DNA of 64,000 nt. It comes from Aphis gossypii (lineage: Eukaryota > Arthropoda > Insecta > Hemiptera > Aphididae). Numbering within the stretch: position 1 is the first letter of the stretch; each line of letters opens with the position of its first letter. The notes beneath the pieces are model-generated. The model ran no database searches. It had not been told where the DNA came from and saw only the letters and a list, made by a program, of their open reading frames with translations. Position numbers and translations under genes: made by a program. Of the stretch, positions 57,647-64,000 are shown in pieces. The DNA lies in contig NW_026083115.1 of the NCBI RefSeq assembly GCF_020184175.1, forward strand, positions 1 through 64,000, in the 5' to 3' direction.

Positions 57647-59687
57647 TCATTTTTTTTTCAAATCAAGTATTTTCCAACACTGAATAGTTTTGGAAAGATT
57701 TTTGACTTCGTATATAAACAGTATACTTGAGTCTATAGGGTCTTCATATGAAGGTCTTATATCTTTAAATTTACAACCTAATAGTAAAATGTCTTCACCA
57801 CTTAGACAAAAGTTTAAACATTTAACAACTTCATTATTTTTAGTGAGAATAAAAGAATCTTTTTCTTTTTTAATTTGTATTTTCATATTTTTATACAATA
57901 AAGTTAAATATTGAAGACCCGTTACATTCTCAAGTAATGGGCCATTACTATGCATATGTTGCAAAACAGGTTTCAAAATTAAATAAATTGTTCATTAACT
58001 GTATTTGAATTATTATTTATCATACTAATAGAGCATTTTTCATTGTACCTATTTATTACTTGTTGTAAAGGCTTATCATGTTTCCTTACTTCCTGACTTA
58101 AGTTATTTCATATAATTTTCAAACATAACGGTTGAACAGTTATGAAGTGGGACATAGAGTTCATAATCATCACAAAGATGTAATAACCCATGAACATTAT
58201 GGGACACAAAGTGTGCACCATAAATATTTTGATAACTCATTACGAAGTATTCTAATAGTTAACGTGCATAGTCGATAAGATAACCGCAATCTGGACTTAG
58301 AAGAATTATCATTGCAATATTTAATGTCATGAAATTGGAATAACACTCTTTGTTTATAATTTTTTTAAGTACAATTGGTCCAGTGTACAACAAAAATAAA
58401 CGAAATTCCGTCGCTTTCTATCTACTTAATTCTTGTAAAGTTCGACTTTTTCTTACAAAATCAGAAGTAATGCATACATTAAGATTTAATAAATTTGAAG
58501 ACAACTCATTTACTTTTGCTGACCGTATTCGAACACAAACTGGACCTTTGCTTACCCACAGCATTAATAATTTTTTCATTACACCCAAACAAACTAGATG
58601 CATGAAATCAAGTGAGAATGAAGAAACAGAATCAAAATTTGGTAACTCTATGAGATTTGATGTAACACTACCAATATGATATTCATCATCTGTGATGTTA
58701 GTGTAATTCTGGTGATTTCTCTTTGTTGAATGAATTTTGGTATATGGAAAACAAACCATATTGTGCCAATATTCACCTTTAATGGTACATCTTGTACATG
58801 AAGAAAAACCACTATGGCCTTTGACTTTTAAAATGAAAGACTTTGCCGGCACATCACAGCAAAAAACCCGAATCGAAACACTAATTCTATTATCATTAAT
58901 CGAAATTCCATGTAAGATAAGATCTTGAGTCTCTTTTACAAAATCTGACAGATAGTCATTACTATCTAGTGGTTTCTCTTTTCCATAATAAAGACCTACT
59001 AGAAAAACAACTTTACTTAATAACGTAGCTTCATCTAAAATATACGCTAGTATAGGCCAAAACTGACTGTTATTACTTTTAGTTAGTGGTAATCCGTCGA
59101 TACCTATGACAACTTGAATTTTGTTAATATTTTGGAGAAGCATGTTTTAAAATTCCATTAGCCAAACCAAAATGGTGATACATTCCAGGTTCTACAGTAC
59201 GAATTTCTTTAGAAATATTAGATGGAATTTTCAATAATGTACGTGCATCGGATGGAAGATTCTTAAGACTGTTAATACTATATTGGTTGTTTTTTAAACC
59301 TTTCAATAACCCATTTACTGCATTATGAAAAATGTTAAACTCTACTGCCCAATTAGCTGAAAATTCATTGATAGATAATCTTTGTGGTGACGAAGTTCAT
59401 AAATCAGATATAGAGCAAGGCTCAACTGGAGTAATGTTTTCTAAGAAATCATCAGAAACTTGAGAATTTGATGGAGAAATTATGGCGGTATCAACTACAG
59501 AATCCTTATTTTCAAATACAACATTACAATATGAAATTGGAATATTTTGGTTTTTAAATATGTTTATATTTTGTCCTTCAGATAACTTGGCAGCATTTTC
59601 ATATAATTCACGGTTTGAATATATTTCCTCAAATAAATTAATTTCTTGCCTAGTTTTTCTCCTTTTTGTTCTACTACTTTTAATCAT
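57647..59687 (-). pseudogene. Second Transposase_21/DUF4218-like gene, several lesions
   Basis: Starts near 59687 with a basic segment; TGA at 59399; then LPSDARTLLKIPS and GMYHHFGLANGIL; frame break near 59130; then the core (59143-58418): IGIDGLPLTKSNNSQFWPI, CCDVPAKSFILKVKGHSGF and SSCTRCTIKGEYWH, and FSLDFMHLVCLGVMKKLL. Downstream traces include SHNVHGLLHLCDDYELY near 58190-58140 (DUF4218-like) and a C-terminal piece 57976-57647. The DUF4806 gene follows on the same strand about 300 bp later. Compared with the copy at 29453-34055 this one keeps the middle region. Confidence 0.65.
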
Positions 59688-60324
59688 TATTTTTAATTTA
59701 TATTTAGTTTATGACTACTCAAATACATAAATAAATAATAATTATCTTGAATATCTATAACCCACTAAAAATAAATAATTTAACTCTATAGGTAAGTAAA
59801 TATGATGGTAGGGAAAAAAGTCTCGGGGAAAAAAAGTCCCGGTAAAAAAGTCTCCGGAAAAAAAGTCTTTGGGGAAAAAAGTTATATTTTTAAAAAAAAA
59901 ACATGTAGTTGAATCGTAGTCAATAATATTATTAAAACATAACATATAAATAATAAAACAACCTATAGGTATATAAATTATTATAGCTGTAAATTAATAT
60001 TTTTAGCTAGGTATATAGTTTATAAAAAAATCTTTTAATAAATATAAAACAAATGCAAAAATTTAATTTTTAAAAATGTTGATGATTAATATTGTCAGAA
60101 ACATATTTTGTACAGAATAAAAACAAAAATAAATATAAAATAGATACAAAAATATTTTTAAAAATTTAGATGACTTGTCAGGAACATATTTTGTACAGAA
60201 TAAAAACAAAAATAATTACAGTTATAAAAAAAAAACCTATTATGGGTGTAGATATTATTAGCACTCTAACTTAATGTTTTGAGCTATAGCTTTTAAAAAA
60301 TCTTTAAGTTCAATTTTATTTTCC

Positions 60325-61834
60325 CTAAAACGAGTGCATAATGCATCTAATCTTATTTCCTTTTTTTTTTCTTCTTTTTATTGATTGCTCACCCAGTTCA
60401 TTTAAAGCTAATTTTGCGCGGTCTGCAGCTATCTCATATCTTATGTTAGTAATAAGTTTCCAAATTGTTGGATGATTTTGTCCAGCCATATGTGAAAATC
60501 GAGAGTTCCAACTTTCATATACATTATTAGTTCTGTGTCCGTCAGACAATGTTGTCAAATTAACATTCCAAATTGTGGGAGGAAATAGTGGAGGGGTGCG
60601 ACGATATTGTACTATTATATTATTTTTATGAGGTCTACCTGGGCAAAATTTTCCATTTACATATGTATGGTCAAAATATAAAAATAAATCTTCAGCTCCA
60701 AACGGGACAATATTTTTTAAGTGTGACATGCCGTCTTCAACAAGCCCTATTGGAAGAAATGCTAACCCGTCTATCATACAACAGAATAGATTAAACTCGT
60801 CGTCATTGCGATATCGATTTTCAAGACCCAGCTCTTATATTTTTCGGTGGGTGCTCTGTGTTAGGTGATAAAAACAACCACGGATATTTATATGTTCACC
60901 CAAAATATTTTTTGCAGCTTCAATCACAGCCATTTTAAAATCCATATTCAAAAATGTTGCGTCTGGATATAAATCTCAATCTTTACATATGTTCAGAATT
61001 ATAGAAAACATGCTTTCGTAAGACAATCTTGTTTTATTCTGCATTAAAATGAATAAAGTAGAAACATACACGCTACTCTTTTCTATTCGTATGACGTATA
61101 CAGTTGTAGAAATGGTTTTGGAGCTAATTTGAAATTGCCATCTCAAAACCAAGTATCAGCGTCAACTAGTCATTGTAATTCGTTATCTGTACCGAAAACT
61201 AAAATTCTTTCTTCTGCGTTGGTACCATTATCGTGCAATAACAAATTTTCATTTTGATACAAAGCCCATTTACCTTAATTAATAAAAAAAATATTAATTA
61301 TATTTATTTAAAAATGTAAAAAAAAAATTATAGATATACCCTATACCTAATGTCCTTAAATAAACCTTTTATTGATTTATAAATTGTATAGCTCACCTTC
61401 AATTTTAAGGGTTTTCAAATCATCACAGTTGCCGTCATTTGGATGATTTCCACTCCTTTGGTTTCTTAAAGTTCGTTTTATTGAATTTTCACATGGTAAT
61501 TGATATAGTACCTCTTTCGGCTGATTTATAACTGCTTCAGAAAAAATTTGCCCTGGTAATTTTGAAGTAATTTTCGCTTGTTGCTTCATTAATTCTTTCA
61601 GCAATCACCAAATTTTCATTGGGTAAATGACTATAGTCACAATTTAATTTTGGCCATACATTGGGACCAACTAATTCCAAACTGGTAGTGAAATTTGCAA
61701 AACATTTCAACGACGATGTTTTTGAACACTTCCACAGTATATGGTTCTCGCAGGTTTTTTTTTTTAGTGTATAAAAAACCTTCAAATGCAATTTTAATGT
61801 TGCCTTTATTGGACTTTAAAATTTCTATTTCCAT
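60325..61834 (-). pseudogene. MULE transposase, decayed
   Basis: From the ATG at 61834: a FLYWCH-type finger split by a frame break in a run of A near 61760 (FEGFLYTKK, then ILWKCSKTSSLKCFANF). A linker follows to 61377 and then the DDE region at about 61270-60780, where WFxDGNFKLAPK retains the first Asp but has several stops. The C-terminal part (60777-60325) has the MULE-typical TTLSDGHRTNNVYESWNSRF motif and a basic end. It is a different subfamily from the copy at 54476-56418. Confidence 0.7.
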
Positions 61835-62276
61835 ATTTGGAATAATTAAAACTGTATAAACTATTTAAAATAACTGTCTTGACGTACTCTTACTATTATA
61901 TAGGTACTATATCAGTCACCAGATGTCACCGAATGGCGTTATACGTTATATATAATGTCACAATGTAATACAATTAATAGTAATAAGATAATATTTTATC
62001 ACCTGCCGAGGCCATAGGAAAAAACCAAAAATTATTGGGTTTAATATATATATATATAAATGTATAATACCTATGAATTTTATCATTTTATTTACACCAA
62101 ACTAACGTATATTATATACAGTGGCGTCACGAGCCTCTTATCTTATCTTAATATAACTACATAATACAATATATTCGTCATATATATGTATGTATATATA
62201 TATGTGACAAACTGATGAGTGACGATGCATTAATATCCAACTATTTTAAGATGTTAGTGTTGTATACCTAACCTAA

Positions 62277-62483
62277 CCTTCAGCCTTTCCAAATTTATAC
62301 TTGGCTTATAAAGCATTATATACCATTCCTGTAAAATCTGCTGCTGCAGAACGCTCATTTTTCAAAATTAAGATAATTAAGCCTCGGTTAAGATCTACAA
62401 TGACCTAATCAAGACTAGAAAGTCTCCTTTTACTAAACTGTGAAACTGATATAAACATAGATTTAAATCAAGCTATAAATGAA
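62277..62483 (+). pseudogene. hAT C-terminal dimerisation fragment inside the second MULE
   Basis: One frame reads FPNLYLAYKALYTIPVKSAA, then AERSFFKIKIIKPRLRSTMT, a stop (TAA), and SRLESLLLLNCETD. This is the C-terminal dimerisation block of ZMYM1-like hAT transposases. No other part of a hAT element is visible nearby. It lies between the MULE transposase start and the right TIR, on the opposite strand to the MULE gene. Confidence 0.75.
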
Positions 62484-62782
62484 TAAAAAAAGCTATAATA
62501 ATTTATATACCTATAGGTTGTTTTATAATTTATATGTTATGTTTTAATAATATTATTGACTACGATTCAACGACATGTTTTTTTTTTAAAAATATAACTT
62601 TTTTCCCACTAGACTTTTTTTTCGTTCCCTAGTAAATATAGTTAGGTTAGTTTGTTTAGTTTATTTACAATGTATGTTATGTCATTGGTTATCTTATATT
62701 ACATACATAAATATAATAAGTAATATATATTATAATAACAATATAAGTAAAAGTTATATTTTATATTTTTAAACAATATATA

Positions 62783-64000
62783 GGGGAGACCGGGTCTAGT
62801 TGGGTACCGGGGTAAGTTGACCAAGTCGATTTTTAAAATCTAGATTTTAAGTTGGACACACTGCATTAATAGCATTGTATTAAGACTATCGTTGTTTATC
62901 ACTGTACAAATCGTAGGGATTATATAATTTTTCCTTAATCATGTAGTCAATAAATATTGTTATCAACTATCGTTATTTTTTTTTTTAACGTTTTAAGAAT
63001 ATTGTTTTTATCATGTTAATTTATTATAAAAACCATTTACTGCAGATTAAAACAACTATAAAAGGTATGTAGAACACGATTCAGGTATTGTTTGATCATA
63101 TTATTGTCTATAATGTTCATAATTGCTTCAAAAGTATAAAAAAATGATTTTGGGGCTAGTTGGTCTTCTAATACTGGGGCATGTTGTCTTGTATAAATTG
63201 TTCTAAATAATATAATTAAAAATTTGTAATTGTTTATATAGATGGTTCGAAATTACAAACGCAAGACAGATAAAGGGCGTACACCAGAGGATGTTATGAA
63301 CCGTGCAGTAAAAATGGTTTTGAATGATAAGTGTTCATGTAAAAGTGTGTCAGATGATTTTAATATACCTGTTAAAACTTTATCTCGTTATTGTAAAAAA
63401 TATATTAATAACTCTGATATTTTTAATAATTCTATTGGATACACAAAACCAAGACAAGTTTTTTCGCTTGTCGAAGAAGAAGAATTAGCAAATTAAATTA
63501 AAAAAGCTGCAGATATTTATTTTGACTTATCCCCGAAAGAAGTAAGAAAATTAGCGTTTGATTATGCTAGCTATTTAAATAAAACCAACATCCCCAAATC
63601 TTGGTTTGAAAATGAACTTGCTGGAGAAGATTGGTTCACTGATTTTAGAAAACGTCGCTTTGACCTGTCGATACATATACCAGAAGCCACTAGTTTGCCC
63701 CGTGCATCTAGTTTTAACATAGTTAATGTTAACTCATTTTTTGTAAATACTAAATCATTATAATTTTGGTCCAGGTGACATATATAATATGGACGAGACA
63801 GGGATAACTACTGTTCAAAAACTAAACAAAATTGTCGCACGTAGAGGGTTTAAACAAATTGGGAGAATAACATCAGCTGAAAGAGGCACACTTGTGACAT
63901 TAGCCTTTGCAGTTTCAGCATTGGGTAATAGTGTACCACCATATTTCATTTTTCCAAGAGTACATTTTAAGGATCACTTCATAGTTAAAGGACCATTAGG
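62783..64000 (+). mobile_element. pogo-like element, left end and 5' part, cut by window edge
   Basis: Starts GGGGAGACCGGGTCTAGTTG right after TA (62781-62782) and contains repeated GTTGGGTACCGGGG and GGGGTAAGTTGACC-type words, typical of this group. Its first bases resemble those of the element at 30296. The transposase begins at 63242 and runs past the window. Confidence 0.7.
63242..64000 (+). pseudogene. pogo/Tigger-type transposase, N-terminal part
   Basis: ATG at 63242. The N-terminus is a psq/CENP-B-like HTH (CKSVSDDFNIPVKTLSRYCK). A TAA at 63494-63496 interrupts FSLVEEEELAN from the continuation KKAADIYFDLSPKEVRKLAF. A frame break near 63755 precedes the DDE_1 core (63759 onward: YNMDETGITTVQK with the first catalytic Asp, then ARRGFKQIGRITSAERGT and PPYFIFPR). 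The other catalytic residues lie outside the window. Confidence 0.75.

Larger units (their letters stand above)
59804..62631 (-). mobile_element. Second MULE, with about 150-180 bp terminal inverted repeats
   Basis: The ends share, in inverted orientation, tagtcaataatattatt, cctataggtatataaatt and agttatatttttaaaaaa. GTAAATAT flanks both sides (59796-59803 and 62632-62639). The extreme left end has five copies of a GGGAAAAAAGTC-like word; the right end has fewer. The element carries a decayed transposase and a hAT fragment. Confidence 0.75.

Overview
The window is AT-rich eukaryotic DNA and almost entirely mobile elements. The mix (Helitron, Sola-like, several hAT, Merlin, mariner, two MULEs, pogo-like elements, DUF4806 and Transposase_21-like genes, and a Ty3/gypsy element with a chuvirus-like glycoprotein) fits a hemipteran insect genome, most likely an aphid. 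That species call is inference from family content. I found no convincing single-copy host gene, rRNA or functional tRNA.

Layout: 1-1.3 kb, decayed Helitron (minus). 2.45-8.57 kb, hAT/ZMYM1-like pseudogene split by a complete Sola-like element (2577-7304). 8.6-15.3 kb, non-coding repeats: a GC-rich family carrying tRNA-like A and B boxes and a roughly 1-kb segmental duplication. 15.3-17.8 kb, hAT (ZBED5-like) pseudogene. 17.9-20.1 kb, mariner-like element with about 323-bp TIRs. 20.28-20.59 kb, tRNA-derived SINE. 20.76-22.6 kb, Merlin element with a nested hAT MITE. 24.2-24.6 kb, probable solo LTR. 25.4-29.0 kb, hAT element with a perfect 8-bp TSD and an intact two-exon transposase. 29.4-34.1 kb, Transposase_21-like pseudogene split by a pogo-like element whose product ends in a PHD finger. 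34.6-36.5 kb, second Sola-like pseudogene. 36.7-48.7 kb, the young LTR retroelement. 50.2-51.8 kb, non-coding repeat. 52.3-59.7 kb, a DUF4806 pseudogene and a Transposase_21-like pseudogene on the same strand, the former invaded by a MULE (53959-56770). 59.8-62.6 kb, second MULE with a hAT fragment inside. 62.8-64 kb, start of another pogo-like element.

The most unusual object is the LTR retroelement (minus strand, 36698-48727, TSD AAAG, LTRs with only about four differences). It has a SAP-plus-zinc-knuckle gag, a canonical A-AAA-AAC slippery site at the gag stop, a pol in which a macro-like (TARG1/OARD1-like) domain and an OTU-type cysteine protease domain sit between retropepsin and reverse transcriptase, and a chuvirus-like glycoprotein as env. 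ADP-ribose hydrolase and deubiquitinase modules are known viral counter-defences, so their joint presence in a retroelement polyprotein is the best candidate for something new here.

Several transposase frameshifts fall in homopolymer runs (T6, T10, A6, T9, T9), so some apparent pseudogenes may be assembly errors. All calls come from reading by eye; no database search or alignment was run.
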